Part shown: one piece after another, positions 46,422-55,792 of the stretch
Layout: the number at the start of each line of letters is the position of its first letter
Position numbering within the stretch: the first letter of the stretch is position 1
Assembly: GCA_965263335.1 (NCBI GenBank)
Contig: CBDHHE010000001.1
Location: 3,100,001-3,164,000 of the forward strand
Source: Thermohalobaculum sp965263335
Lineage (GTDB): Bacteria; Pseudomonadota; Alphaproteobacteria; Rhodobacterales; Rhodobacteraceae
Direction of reading: 5' to 3'
DNA length: 64,000 nt
Translations under genes and position numbers: made by a program
The notes under the pieces: generated by a model
What the model was told of the DNA's origin: nothing
Seen by the model: only the letters and a program-made list of their open reading frames with translations
Database searches by the model: none

Positions 46422-48008
46422 TTACTCGACCGACATGTTCCAGAAGAACTGAACCGGCGACTTGATCAGCCCCTTCACGTTGGATCGATAAGCAACCGGC
46501 GTGAAGAACTGGCCGAGATGACCCGAAGAGCCAATCGCCCAGAGACGCTCCTGCACCTTCTTGCCAATCTCCGCTTTCTGCTCCGGCGTCGTGGCAATGG
46601 CGAACTCAGCCCGGGCCGCTTCAAGCTTTGGATCATCCGGCCAGCCGAACCAGCCTTTGTCCGGATTGCCCGAGAACGCGATCGACATCGGGTCGATCAC
46701 ATCTGCGCCGATCCACCAGGTGTGGAACATGTTCCAGCCGCCTTCCGTGACGGGCTCACGCTTGGCCCGACGCGAGGTCAGGGTGGCCCAGTCCATCGCC
46801 TGAAGATCGACCTCCATGCCGATCTGGCGCAGCTTCTCGGCGGTGATCAGCGAGAACGCCGAAAGAACCGGAACATCGGTCGGCTGCATCAGCACCACCG
46901 GAGTGCCGTCATAGCCTGCGTCCTTCAGCGCTGCCGCGGCAGCTTCGATATCGCCCGCCTTGATGACATCCGAACCCACGTCGTTCTCAAGCGGTGTACC
47001 GCAGGGGAAGACCGAGTAGCAGGTGGTCCAGAACTGCTCATCACCCACGGCACCGGCCATGTAGTCTTCCTGCTTCATCGCCATGATGGCCGCGCGTCGT
47101 ATGTCAACGTTGTCGAACGGTGGCAGCAAGTGGTTGAAGCGCGCGAAACCGGTGTTGCCGAGCGGATCGTTCACCTCGACGGTGATCCCTTCCGCAGCCG
47201 ACAGCAGCGGCATCAGATCGTTTGCCGGGCTTTCAAAGTAGTCAATCTCGCCCGCGATCAAGGCATTCATCGCCGTGGTTTGATCCGGGAAGTAGGTCCA
47301 GATGACTTTGTCGACCTTGGCGAGCTTGCCGCCAGCGGCCGCGGAGGGCGCTTCGCTGCGCGGGGCATACCCTTCGAACTTCGTGTAGACCACCTTGGAG
47401 CCCGGAACCCACTCATCCGCCTCGAACTTGAAAGGACCGGAACCGGTGTAGTCCGTGATCTGTTCGAACGGGTCAGTTGCCGCAACTGAGGCCGGCATGA
47501 TGAACGGCACGTTCGAGGAGATCTTCCCGATCGATTCCAGCACCAAGCCATAGGGCGATTTCAGTTTGAACTGGAAGGTTTTGTCGTCAACCGCGACCAT
47601 CTCCTCCATGACGCCGATGAGCTGTTGACCCATGCCGTCGCGTGCGCCCCAGCGCTCGAGAGATGCTATCACGTCCGCCGAGGTCACCGGCGCATCGTTG
47701 TGGAACTTGAGCCCGTCACGCAGCGTGAATGACCATGTCAGCTGGTCGTCCGAGACCTCCCAGCTCTCGACCATCTGCGGCTGCGGCGTGAAGTTCTCAT
47801 CCATCGCAAACAGCGTGTCGTAGATCAGATAGCCATGGTTGCGCGAGATGTACGCAGTGGTCCAGATCGGATCGAGGTTCTTCAGATCCGCATGCGGGAT
47901 GACGCGCAGCACTGTCTCTGCGGATGCAGGGGCAGCGATCGTCCCGGCTGCCAGCGGCACAGCGATCGCTGCCGCGGCAAGGACATGGCGTCTCGTCCAA
48001 TCAAACAT
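46422..48008 (-). CDS. ABC transporter substrate-binding protein, family 5 (DppA/OppA-like)
   Basis: The ATG at 48008, after AGGGAG, gives 528 residues. A Tat-like N-terminus (TRRHVLAAAAIAVPLAAG) precedes cleavage at SAETVLR. The family 5 signature LTWSFTLRDGLKFHNDAPVTSADV lies near residue 90. The protein binds peptides, opines or other small cationic ligands in the periplasm. It is first of the importer operon. Because the nicotinate cluster is upstream, the ligand might be a pyridine compound, but this is only context. Confidence 0.9.
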   Translation of the reverse strand: MFDWTRRHVLAAAAIAVPLAAGTIAAPASAETVLRVIPHADLKNLDPIWTTAYISRNHGYLIYDTLFAMDENFTPQPQMVESWEVSDDQLTWSFTLRDGLKFHNDAPVTSADVIASLERWGARDGMGQQLIGVMEEMVAVDDKTFQFKLKSPYGLVLESIGKISSNVPFIMPASVAATDPFEQITDYTGSGPFKFEADEWVPGSKVVYTKFEGYAPRSEAPSAAAGGKLAKVDKVIWTYFPDQTTAMNALIAGEIDYFESPANDLMPLLSAAEGITVEVNDPLGNTGFARFNHLLPPFDNVDIRRAAIMAMKQEDYMAGAVGDEQFWTTCYSVFPCGTPLENDVGSDVIKAGDIEAAAAALKDAGYDGTPVVLMQPTDVPVLSAFSLITAEKLRQIGMEVDLQAMDWATLTSRRAKREPVTEGGWNMFHTWWIGADVIDPMSIAFSGNPDKGWFGWPDDPKLEAARAEFAIATTPEQKAEIGKKVQERLWAIGSSGHLGQFFTPVAYRSNVKGLIKSPVQFFWNMSVE

Positions 48009-48270
48009 GTTAGCAACTCCCTGAAGGTGCTTGTCTCCGGCGGGGTCGGCCAAGCGTTATTTCACCCCTTGCGAGAGATTTAACGCACTGCAGCATCGCG
48101 GAGTCAATGACCGATCCTCGGCAGGGTTGCCCGCCGGCGAGCCGTGTATCTCGCCAGATTTCACCCCGTTCCGGCACGCGGTCACTTGGATCATCGCCGA
48201 TGTCACAAAACCCGGATATCACTGGCGTCAGCGAGAGCCGCCCGGACGGCGGCACTGAGGGGAGAAGAAC

Positions 48271-49131
48271 ATGCGCATAACGGTGATCTCGGACATGCAT
48301 CTCTCACGCAAGCGGCCGTTCTTCCAGGTCAACTGGGAAATCGTGCTGAAGCATCTGAGCGACGCGCCTCCGGACTTGGTCGTTTGTGCGGGTGATATGG
48401 CCCTCAACGGCCCGTCGGATGAGGACGATCTGGCTTTCGCTCGTGCGCAATTGGACCGTCTGCCGGTGCCCTGGCTGGCGGTTCCGGGGAACCACGACCT
48501 TGGCAACTGCTTGCCCGATCTGCGCGGCGAGCACACGGTCACATCTGCCTATATCTCAACCTACCGCAAGCACTTCGGCTCTGATTACTGGTTACATGAC
48601 AAGGCGGGCTGGCGTCTGATCGGGCTGAACGCCCTGGTGATGGGCAGCGATCTGGAAGAAGAATCCGATCAGTGGGCTTTTCTTTCCGATGCGCTGGCAG
48701 AGGCAGGAGACCAAGAGGTCGGCATCTTTCTCCACAAGCCCGCCTTTCTGAGCGACCCGGACGATGAACGGATGCATCCGGGTTCGCTCTTCCCTGCGCC
48801 ACGATCCCGGTTTCTGGAGGCGATTGAAGGCACCAATGTGAGGTTCATTGTTTCCGGCCACAATCACGAGCTTACGGCTGTGCGGCATGGGAGCATCATG
48901 ATGCAGTGGTGCCCTGCCACGTCCTTTCTGATCCTCCGCCACTTTCCCGAGCCTCGCGGAGGTGAGCGCGTTCTCGGATGGCTGGAGTTCGACATCGACG
49001 GATCGGACTTTCGCATTTCACCCGTAACCCCAGACGAGATGGCCCCTCTCGACATCGGTGGCTGGCTTGTGGACGGGATCGGGGTCTATCAGGCCATGAC
49101 CACGGGATCGCATCCAACACCAATGCCCTGA
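48271..49131 (+). CDS. Metallophosphoesterase (calcineurin-like, CpdA group)
   Basis: 286 residues with all metal motifs: VISDMHLSRK, VVCAGDMALNG, PGNHDLGNC, FLHKPAF and VSGHNHE. GGGGAGAAG precedes ATG 48271. It probably hydrolyses a phosphodiester. It is only distantly like the phosphodiesterase at 22.8 kb. Its last 43 bases overlap the 3' end of the opposing UPF0280 gene, so the two are convergent and overlapping. Substrate unknown. Confidence 0.85.
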   Translation: MRITVISDMHLSRKRPFFQVNWEIVLKHLSDAPPDLVVCAGDMALNGPSDEDDLAFARAQLDRLPVPWLAVPGNHDLGNCLPDLRGEHTVTSAYISTYRKHFGSDYWLHDKAGWRLIGLNALVMGSDLEEESDQWAFLSDALAEAGDQEVGIFLHKPAFLSDPDDERMHPGSLFPAPRSRFLEAIEGTNVRFIVSGHNHELTAVRHGSIMMQWCPATSFLILRHFPEPRGGERVLGWLEFDIDGSDFRISPVTPDEMAPLDIGGWLVDGIGVYQAMTTGSHPTPMP

Positions 49132-49979
49132 TCCGTCGCGCACGACTTGGAGACGGTCATCACCTCTCCGTTCAACCACAGGCTTGCCGTGTGGATCAGC
49201 CCGACGGCGAGCATCGTTTGCGCGAGTTTCGCGCCACGCCCAAGCGCTCGACAGGTGTCGACGTGGCTCAGCGCGCCGACTGCCGTGGTGACCGGCCTCG
49301 ATCCCAGATCGCTGTCGGGATCGAGCATGTCCGCCCTTCGACGGGTGATCTCCGGATGGTCCGGCAGATCAACGGCATTCGCGATCAGCGTTGCGGCCAC
49401 ATCCGCCTCGGCCGCCGTGCGCGCCAGCACTGTGACCGCATCGGCGATGCCCAATGAATGACTGCGACCGCGCCAGCCGGATGTCGCAACACCCCGAACG
49501 GGGGTCTCCGCTGTTATCGTGACTTGATCGCTCAGCGCCGGGCCTGCCGCGATCGTCATCCTCTTGCCCGATGCAAGCCAGAGGGCGACATCGCCGCCAT
49601 TGTTGACATACGCCCGCTCGAGCTCGCGATCACGCAGCAGCACCGCCAAGATGTGATCGGCGACCGCTCCCGCAACCGCAGCCATCGGTGTGACGAATGC
49701 AGGCTGATGGGCTTCGGCAACCTCGCACATCCTGCGCGCGATTGCGGAGCTGCCGAAAGAGGTGAGAGCCGGGGTGGCCTCAGCCGATACAGGAGCGCGC
49801 AGTCGCGGCAGATCGGCCACGAGTTCCGTCAAGACATCCTTGAACCGATCAGCAGCTTGGCGATAGGCGCACAAACGCTCCTCATCTGGACCAAAGGCTT
49901 CAATGATCAGATCAATTGGCCCGTGATGGAGATGCAGTCGGCGGCCGTCCGGCAGCAAGCTGGCCTGGGCACCGATCAT
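49089..49979 (-). CDS. UPF0280 family protein (ApbE-like)
   Basis: 296 residues. The core PAFVTPMAAVAGAVADHIL and RAYVNNGGDVALWL resemble the ApbE FMN-transferase fold, and the family is UPF0280. A Gly/Arg-rich GVATSGWRGRSHSLGIADAVTVLA segment follows. It overlaps the 6-hydroxynicotinate reductase gene by 4 bases, a link I know from other nicotinate-degraders, so a role in cofactor attachment to that enzyme is inferred. Function unproven. Confidence 0.8.
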   Translation of the reverse strand: MIGAQASLLPDGRRLHLHHGPIDLIIEAFGPDEERLCAYRQAADRFKDVLTELVADLPRLRAPVSAEATPALTSFGSSAIARRMCEVAEAHQPAFVTPMAAVAGAVADHILAVLLRDRELERAYVNNGGDVALWLASGKRMTIAAGPALSDQVTITAETPVRGVATSGWRGRSHSLGIADAVTVLARTAAEADVAATLIANAVDLPDHPEITRRRADMLDPDSDLGSRPVTTAVGALSHVDTCRALGRGAKLAQTMLAVGLIHTASLWLNGEVMTVSKSCATDQGIGVGCDPVVMA

Positions 49980-51448
49980 TCAGCCATCCTGACAATGTGG
50001 CTCTCTGCGCCATACTCGCCGCCATTGGCCAGCACGTCGTCGAGGCTCCGGACGGCACCATCGTGCCCGCCAAGGGCCCGAAAGTGGTCGCGCCGCATTG
50101 TGAATTCGATCGGCGCAACCAACGCTGGTGTGGGCACATAGCCGAACGCGTTGTCGGGCATTTGGCTCACATCGGCCATGAGAGTGATGCCCCCACCCGG
50201 CCAGACATAGACTCGAGCACCACCGCAGGTGACATGGGTCTTCATCTCCTGCACTGAGCGTGTGAGTTCGACCGGGTTCTCCGTCACACCTGCGCGCAGA
50301 GATCCTCCCGCGCCCCCCATGAAAAGCACGGTGCAAAGTGCCGGTTCACAGTTTTGGTTTATGAGTGTGACAGACTTTTCGAGCGTCGGCGGCAGTGGCT
50401 TGGCACAGGGAACAAGCTCCTCGTCCAACTCGTAGTACGCATAGTGCTCTCCGGTGGTCGAGACCATGAGCAGTCGCAAACCGGGCCGAGCACCTTTCGC
50501 CGGGTTCCACGGGCCGAGGATCGCAAGCGGATCCTCCAAGTTTGTACCGCCCCAACCGGATCCAGGCTCGGCCACTTGGAAGTATCGCCCCGGCGTCGAG
50601 CGCCTGCCCTTGATGCGCACGCCAGTATCGGCCCAGCCCAACACCTTGCCCGCCTGATGTTCACTGACAACGCCGGTGATGTGATCGTCGACCACCACCA
50701 CCTCGTCGACAAGGCCGTGCCACTGCGTCGCAAACATGCCAATGGCCGCAGAGCCGCACCCCACCCTCATCCTGTCTTCGCGGGCTCCATCGATCACAGG
50801 CGGTTTGCCAGCCTGTAGGGTCAAGGCAGCGCCGCCGTCGACGGCAAGCTCCACCGGCTGGCGATTGCAAAGCGCCAACAGCGCTGCACAGGTCACCCGT
50901 CCCTCGGCCTTGCCCCCACCCGTGAGGTGGCGCACGCCCCCGATCGAGAGCATCTGCGAACCGTACTCTGCTGTCGTGACATGACCGACCGGTTCTCCGC
51001 TCATGCGAACCGTGGCGGCTTCCGGCCCAATATGGCGATCGGTGTCAATTTTCACCTTCGCGCCGCAATATGAGAAGATGCCTTCCGTCACGACGGTAAT
51101 GAGATCTGCTCCTGCCACCTTGCTGCTGACGATGAAAGGTGCCGGCTTGTAGTCGGGATAGGTCGTACCGGCGCCGATCGCTGTAACGAAGCGCTCGGTT
51201 TTGTGCACCGGGTTGCCATCCCAATGGTCTTCCAGGAAGGGCACGAGAGAGCCTCCCTCGGCAACCGTCGTCTCGAGAACGGTGAGCGGATCGCAGCGGA
51301 CAATGCGTCCATCTGCATTGGCATACCGGTCGCATGCTCCGGTCCGACCGTCGGCGATGTAGCACATTACCGGACAGGCGTCGCAACGGATTTTCGCCGG
51401 GCGTGGTTCAGGACTGCGCGTTATTGGCCCAACCCTCCCATCGGCCAC
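49976..51448 (-). CDS. 6-hydroxynicotinate reductase
   Basis: 490 residues. The N-terminal cluster motif CDACPVMCYIADGRTGACDRY is typical of the enzyme, which reduces 6-hydroxynicotinate to 1,4,5,6-tetrahydro-6-oxonicotinate. Later conserved blocks are GIFSYCGAKVKIDTDRHIG, GVRHLTGGGKAEGRVTC and VVDDHITGVVSEHQAGKV. The start is GTG at 51448, with no better codon upstream of the cysteine cluster and no clear ribosome site. It lies downstream of the molybdenum hydroxylase genes. This enzyme marks the reductive rather than the oxidative nicotinate route. Confidence 0.85.
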   Translation of the reverse strand: MADGRVGPITRSPEPRPAKIRCDACPVMCYIADGRTGACDRYANADGRIVRCDPLTVLETTVAEGGSLVPFLEDHWDGNPVHKTERFVTAIGAGTTYPDYKPAPFIVSSKVAGADLITVVTEGIFSYCGAKVKIDTDRHIGPEAATVRMSGEPVGHVTTAEYGSQMLSIGGVRHLTGGGKAEGRVTCAALLALCNRQPVELAVDGGAALTLQAGKPPVIDGAREDRMRVGCGSAAIGMFATQWHGLVDEVVVVDDHITGVVSEHQAGKVLGWADTGVRIKGRRSTPGRYFQVAEPGSGWGGTNLEDPLAILGPWNPAKGARPGLRLLMVSTTGEHYAYYELDEELVPCAKPLPPTLEKSVTLINQNCEPALCTVLFMGGAGGSLRAGVTENPVELTRSVQEMKTHVTCGGARVYVWPGGGITLMADVSQMPDNAFGYVPTPALVAPIEFTMRRDHFRALGGHDGAVRSLDDVLANGGEYGAESHIVRMAE

Positions 51449-51464
51449 GCGTACGACTTGAGTC

Positions 51465-51480
51465 GGTCTGCATGCACAAT
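51465..51480. promoter_or_regulatory. Possible second NicR-type operator
   Basis: GGTCTGCATGCACAAT matches the palindrome at 55269-55284 in 11 of 16 positions around a TGCATGCA core, and lies 17 bases upstream of the reductase start. Match is imperfect; chance is possible. Confidence 0.3.
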
Positions 51481-51668
51481 TTGATGCTCACAAAACTTCG
51501 ACGGTCTATCTCGGCTGGACCCTATCTGCGCAATCAATCCCCGCCCAATTCGGTGACGCGCGCGGAGCGCCCAATGTTTGGCGCCGCATCCTGTGTCAGC
51601 TTTCTTGGCCAAGTTTCCAAGTCCCGGCACCGTCCCCCACCACGTAGAATTGGACATTTCGATTGCCA

Positions 51669-54389
51669 TCAACGCTTGGCTTTCATCGCTTCAAGAACCC
51701 TATGCGGCAATGCGGGGAGGCGGGTGATCCGGGCGCCGGTTGCGTGGCGTATCGCGTTTAGAATTGCAGGTGCGGTAGGGATCAATGCGTGCTCGCCGAT
51801 GCCCTTTGCTCCAAAAGGGCCTTCTGGATCCGGTGCTTCTATGAGGATTGTCTCGATTGGCGGCACGTCTCCGATGGTTGGGATCAAATAGTCGTGCAAG
51901 TTCTCTGTGCGCCCAGGCACATACTCCTCCATCAACGCCATGCCGATACCCTGAGCTATCCCTCCCTCGATTTGGCCTTCAGCCAGCATGGGGTTGATTG
52001 TGCGCCCCAGGTCGTGCGCTGCAGTGATCTTGAGGAGGCGCACCGTCCCGAGTTCCGGATCAACGGCCAACTCGGCCATTTGCGCACCCCAGCCATAGAC
52101 AGCATAGGGGATGCCCTGTCCGTCCTCATCGAGCTTCGTCGTCGGAGGATCGTAGGTCTCCTCCGAGGTAAAGACATACCCATGTGGGTCCGAGGGAAGC
52201 GACATCAGGTTGATTTCGCGGGCTCCCGACACTATTAGACGGCCATCAAACAAAACCAAATCCGCCGGTTCACCGGCATTGGCTTGGCGCAAGATTTGCA
52301 CCCGCAGATCACGGCCCGCGCGCTCCGCCGCTTTCCCGGAAACAAAGGTCTGGCGCGATGCCGAGGTTTTGCCAGCATCCGGCGTTGTCGCTGTATCACC
52401 CGATGCAATGTCGAAGTTCTCCAGTGCGAGGCCCAGTGCATCAGCACAGATCTGCGCGATGACGGTGTTGGACCCCTGTCCAATGTCAGTCGCCCCCTGG
52501 TGAAGCACAACGCGGCCGTCGCGGCGCAATCCGACGCGAATTGTCGAAGGATTTGGCAAGGATGTGTTGCCGCAACCGTACCAGCACGCTGCCACACCGA
52601 CTCCACGCAACTCGAACCCTGCACTTTCGCGTGCATTCTCGCAGGCGCGAATCCAGTGGGGCTCCAACGCGTCCAGGCAGGCGGCAATCCCGACCCCGGA
52701 GTGCAGGACCTGTCCCGTTGCGGTCTGATCGCCGTTCCTTAGACAATTCTGACGGCGAAATCCGAGGCGGTCCACGCCCGAGGCATCTGCGAGATCGTCG
52801 AACAGCAACTCCTGAAGGATCGCTGCCTGAGGCACGCCGAACCCCCGGAACGCTCCAGCGACCGGACCGTTGGTGTGAATGGCGTGCGCCTCTGACCCGT
52901 AGTTCGGGACTCGATACGGTCCGGTTGCGTGAACCGGCACACGGTTGGCAACGGTGGGTCCCCAACTTGCATACGCACCGGTGTTGAACGTCCCATCGAA
53001 CGTCATCGCGGTCACTTTTCCATCTGAAGCACATGCAGCCAAAGCATGCATTCTTGCTGGGTGCCGCTTTGTCGACGCCTGCATGGATTCTCGGCGGCCA
53101 AACACCAGCCTGCATGGTTTGCCAGTGCTCAAAGTGACCGCGCCCAACAGCGGTTGCACGGACAGATCCAGCTTGGCCCCGAAGCCGCCCCCCGCAGCTG
53201 CAGGGATGATCCGCACGCGATCGGCTGGGAGACCCAGAACAGCAGCCGTGTCATTGCGATCCATAAATGGTGCCTGCGTGCACGCCTGGATCACCAGCGT
53301 ATCGCCATCCAGCCAGGCAGCACCCGCCTCGGGTTCAATGTATGCGTGTTCTACCCAGCCGGTCTCGATCGTGGCTTCCGCGATGTGAGACGCGCCGAGG
53401 AGCGCACGATCCGGATCGCCAGAGCGCACACGTCCCGTGATCAGCGTGTTGCCAGGCCGGTCTGAATGCAGAACAGGAGCATCACCGGCCTGAGCTTCAT
53501 CCGGCGTGAGAATCGGCCGAAGCTCGGTCCAGACCACGGGAAATGTTGTCAGATCGAGATCCCGCAGAGCTTCTGGCTCTCCAGCCACCAAAGCGACCGC
53601 TTCGCCCCGAAACCGCACCACGCCAGACGCCAGCGCCGGTTGATCGGCAAAGTCCGGGATCACTCCAAATCGATTGGTGCCCTTGATGTCCCGCGCGGTC
53701 AGAACGCACTCAACGCCATTGTTGCCCGCCGCCCATTCTTCGAGATCACCGAACACAAATCTTGCGTGATGGCGGGGCGAACGCACGACCCGCACATCGA
53801 GCCAGGACTCAGGCCAATGATCCGCACCGAAGCACTCGGTTCCGTCGAGCTTGCGTTCACCATCCAAGCGCGGCACGCGGGCGCCAACAGCTGCACCACC
53901 AACCGGCCGTGTAGCCGAGGGAATCCGCGTTCCAACGGCGGCGACCGCATCGATGATCTTCGCATATCCTGTGCAACGGCAGAGCACGCCCGACAGCGCG
54001 CGTTCGATCTCCGTTCGCGACGGGTTTCTCTTGCTTTGAAGCAGCGCCATCGCCGCGATCAGCATACCAGGCGTACAGATCCCACACTGCGCCGCCCCGT
54101 GATGATGGAAGGCTCTCTTAAGTTCTGCTCCGAGTTCGCCTGCGATGCCCTCGACAGTCAGGACCGAACGTCCAATCGTTTGCGCGAAAGGAACAAGACA
54201 GGCACAGACAGGATCGCCGTCGATCAGCACCGTACAGGCCCCGCAATCGCCTGCATCACATCCGACTTTCGTGCCCGAGAGCCGCAGTTCCTCGCGTAAG
54301 ACATCGGAGAGGCGCTGCGCCGGCTCGGCGCGCACACTGGTCCAGTGGCCATTGATCTCGAGCCGCGCTGCAGGGTCATCGAAGCTCAT
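51669..54389 (-). CDS. Xanthine dehydrogenase-type molybdenum hydroxylase, fused 2Fe-2S and Mo subunits (probable nicotinate dehydrogenase)
   Basis: From ATG 54389, 906 residues. The first 155 hold two [2Fe-2S] clusters (VGCDAGDCGACTV...VCAC; QCGICTPGM...LCRCTGYAK). The rest is the Mo-binding subunit with GGGFGAKLD, GAFRGFGVPQ and the catalytic Glu in GPFGAKGIGE. Usually these parts are separate genes; here they are fused while FAD is separate. In this cluster the likely reaction is hydroxylation of nicotinate to 6-hydroxynicotinate. It overlaps the FAD-subunit gene by 4 bases. Confidence 0.87.
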   Translation of the reverse strand: MSFDDPAARLEINGHWTSVRAEPAQRLSDVLREELRLSGTKVGCDAGDCGACTVLIDGDPVCACLVPFAQTIGRSVLTVEGIAGELGAELKRAFHHHGAAQCGICTPGMLIAAMALLQSKRNPSRTEIERALSGVLCRCTGYAKIIDAVAAVGTRIPSATRPVGGAAVGARVPRLDGERKLDGTECFGADHWPESWLDVRVVRSPRHHARFVFGDLEEWAAGNNGVECVLTARDIKGTNRFGVIPDFADQPALASGVVRFRGEAVALVAGEPEALRDLDLTTFPVVWTELRPILTPDEAQAGDAPVLHSDRPGNTLITGRVRSGDPDRALLGASHIAEATIETGWVEHAYIEPEAGAAWLDGDTLVIQACTQAPFMDRNDTAAVLGLPADRVRIIPAAAGGGFGAKLDLSVQPLLGAVTLSTGKPCRLVFGRRESMQASTKRHPARMHALAACASDGKVTAMTFDGTFNTGAYASWGPTVANRVPVHATGPYRVPNYGSEAHAIHTNGPVAGAFRGFGVPQAAILQELLFDDLADASGVDRLGFRRQNCLRNGDQTATGQVLHSGVGIAACLDALEPHWIRACENARESAGFELRGVGVAACWYGCGNTSLPNPSTIRVGLRRDGRVVLHQGATDIGQGSNTVIAQICADALGLALENFDIASGDTATTPDAGKTSASRQTFVSGKAAERAGRDLRVQILRQANAGEPADLVLFDGRLIVSGAREINLMSLPSDPHGYVFTSEETYDPPTTKLDEDGQGIPYAVYGWGAQMAELAVDPELGTVRLLKITAAHDLGRTINPMLAEGQIEGGIAQGIGMALMEEYVPGRTENLHDYLIPTIGDVPPIETILIEAPDPEGPFGAKGIGEHALIPTAPAILNAIRHATGARITRLPALPHRVLEAMKAKR

Positions 54390-55225
54390 GGGGCACCGCT
54401 GCACAACGCACCCAATCCGCGCCGCACCATGACGGCTGCGGCGTCGGCGCGGTAGGCAGCTGAACTGCGCACGTCGTCGATCGGGTCGATCGCTTCGGCG
54501 ATCTCTTCACCGGCGACCAACCGCTCCACATCGCACGCATGCGCCCCCCGGAGCAGCTCTTCGATGACGGGAAGCCGACGGGCCACTGCACTGCAGGCAC
54601 CGATGGCAATGGCGGCATCGGTGATCGTAGATTTGTCCAGAACAACTCGGATCGCCACCATGGTGATCGAGATCACCAGATGGCGCCTGGCACCGAGCTT
54701 GGCAAACAGCGAGTGCCCGATCGCGGCCGTATCCGGCACCCAGATCGCCGTCGCGATTTCATCATCCTGGCGTGCCGTCTTCCGCACACCTGTCAGAAAC
54801 TGGCCGAGAGGCACGGTTCGCCGGCCCCTCACCGAGCAGAGCTCGACGTCTGCGTCGAGGACCATCAGCGGTGGAACACCATCCGCCGCCGGAGAGGCGT
54901 TGCAGAGATTGCCGGCAATCGTACCCACATTCTGAATCTGGACCGAGCCCACCTCGGTCGCCGCCTGCTTCAGCGCATCAAAGCTGGCGGGCAACTCTGC
55001 GTTGATCACGTCGGTCCATGTGGTGCGCGCACCGAGGCGCCATCCGGTCGGAACACGCTCGATGCCACGCAGTTCCCCGATCGCGCTGATGTCGAGAACA
55101 TCGCCTGAAAGGCAGGCTGCAGTCGTGCTGGGATAAAGATCGGTTCCGCCGGCAAGAATTGTCTTCCCGCCCTTGGCAAGATGCGCGAGTGCCTGATCTA
55201 GCGTCGCAGGCCGTTCATATCCCAT
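54386..55225 (-). CDS. FAD-binding subunit of molybdenum hydroxylase (CoxM-like)
   Basis: From ATG 55225 (MGYERPATLDQALAHL), 279 residues. FAD contacts of the family are KTILAGGTDLYPS near residue 25 and TIAGNLCNASPAADGVPPL near 105. The C-terminal CODH domain includes AIAIGACSAVARRLP. It passes electrons from the FeS domain to the acceptor. It heads the operon, 44 bases from a palindromic operator, and diverges from the MarR-family gene. Confidence 0.88.
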   Translation of the reverse strand: MGYERPATLDQALAHLAKGGKTILAGGTDLYPSTTAACLSGDVLDISAIGELRGIERVPTGWRLGARTTWTDVINAELPASFDALKQAATEVGSVQIQNVGTIAGNLCNASPAADGVPPLMVLDADVELCSVRGRRTVPLGQFLTGVRKTARQDDEIATAIWVPDTAAIGHSLFAKLGARRHLVISITMVAIRVVLDKSTITDAAIAIGACSAVARRLPVIEELLRGAHACDVERLVAGEEIAEAIDPIDDVRSSAAYRADAAAVMVRRGLGALCSGAP

Positions 55226-55268
55226 CTGTGCAGGCCCCCGGTCGCGATTGACAGGATGCAACCCGGCT

Positions 55269-55284
55269 TGTTTGTATGCAAACA
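55269..55284. promoter_or_regulatory. Palindromic operator, probable NicR/MarR site
   Basis: TGTTTGTATGCAAACA is symmetric in 14 of 16 positions. It sits in the short interval between the divergent FAD-subunit gene and MarR-family gene, the normal place for a MarR-type autorepressor site controlling both. The in-frame ATG at 55256 would put this site inside the coding sequence, which argues for a downstream start. Confidence 0.65.
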
Positions 55285-55291
55285 GAATTCT

Positions 55292-55780
55292 ATGGGCACC
55301 TCGTCCGCTGTCAAATGGGAAATTCAGACCCAGAACAGGATAACAGCTTTGCCGGAAGCAGTTTCAGGCGACACCGACTATGAGCTCGAAGCCCAGATCG
55401 GGTTCGTTCTGCGCCGGGCGACACAGCGTCATCTGGCCATCTTCGCCTCCCATATCCCGGCTTTGACCCCAACGCAGTTCGCAGCCCTCGCGAAGCTCTC
55501 GGATCTGGGTCCTGTGAGCCAGAACGAGCTTGGCCGGGCAACAGCCATGGACTCAGCGACCATCAAGGGGGTCGTCGATCGCCTTGCCGCACGCAGTCTT
55601 GTATCGTCGTCCCGTTGCCCGGACGATCGCCGCCGCATCATCGTCAGCCTGACGCCTGAAGGCCACGCCCGGATCGCAGCGCTGAAACCTCTCGCCCACC
55701 GGATCACGGGAGAGACGCTTTCGCCGCTCGATGAGACCGAGCGTGCAAGTCTGATCGATCTCCTGTCCCGCATCTCGTGA
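55292..55780 (+). CDS. MarR family regulator, NicR-like
   Basis: 162 residues from ATG 55292; a TTG at 55349 with AGGA upstream may be the true start. The body matches MarR proteins: LTPTQFAALAKLSDLGPVSQNELG, MDSATIKGVVDRLAARSLVSSS (recognition helix) and DDRRRIIVSLTPEG (wing). The segment EAQIGFVLRRATQRH is close to what I know of NicR, the 6-hydroxynicotinate-responsive repressor of nicotinate genes. It is divergent from the hydroxylase operon and 12 bases before pncA. Confidence 0.82.
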   Translation: MGTSSAVKWEIQTQNRITALPEAVSGDTDYELEAQIGFVLRRATQRHLAIFASHIPALTPTQFAALAKLSDLGPVSQNELGRATAMDSATIKGVVDRLAARSLVSSSRCPDDRRRIIVSLTPEGHARIAALKPLAHRITGETLSPLDETERASLIDLLSRIS

Positions 55781-55792
55781 ACGGACCCGCTG

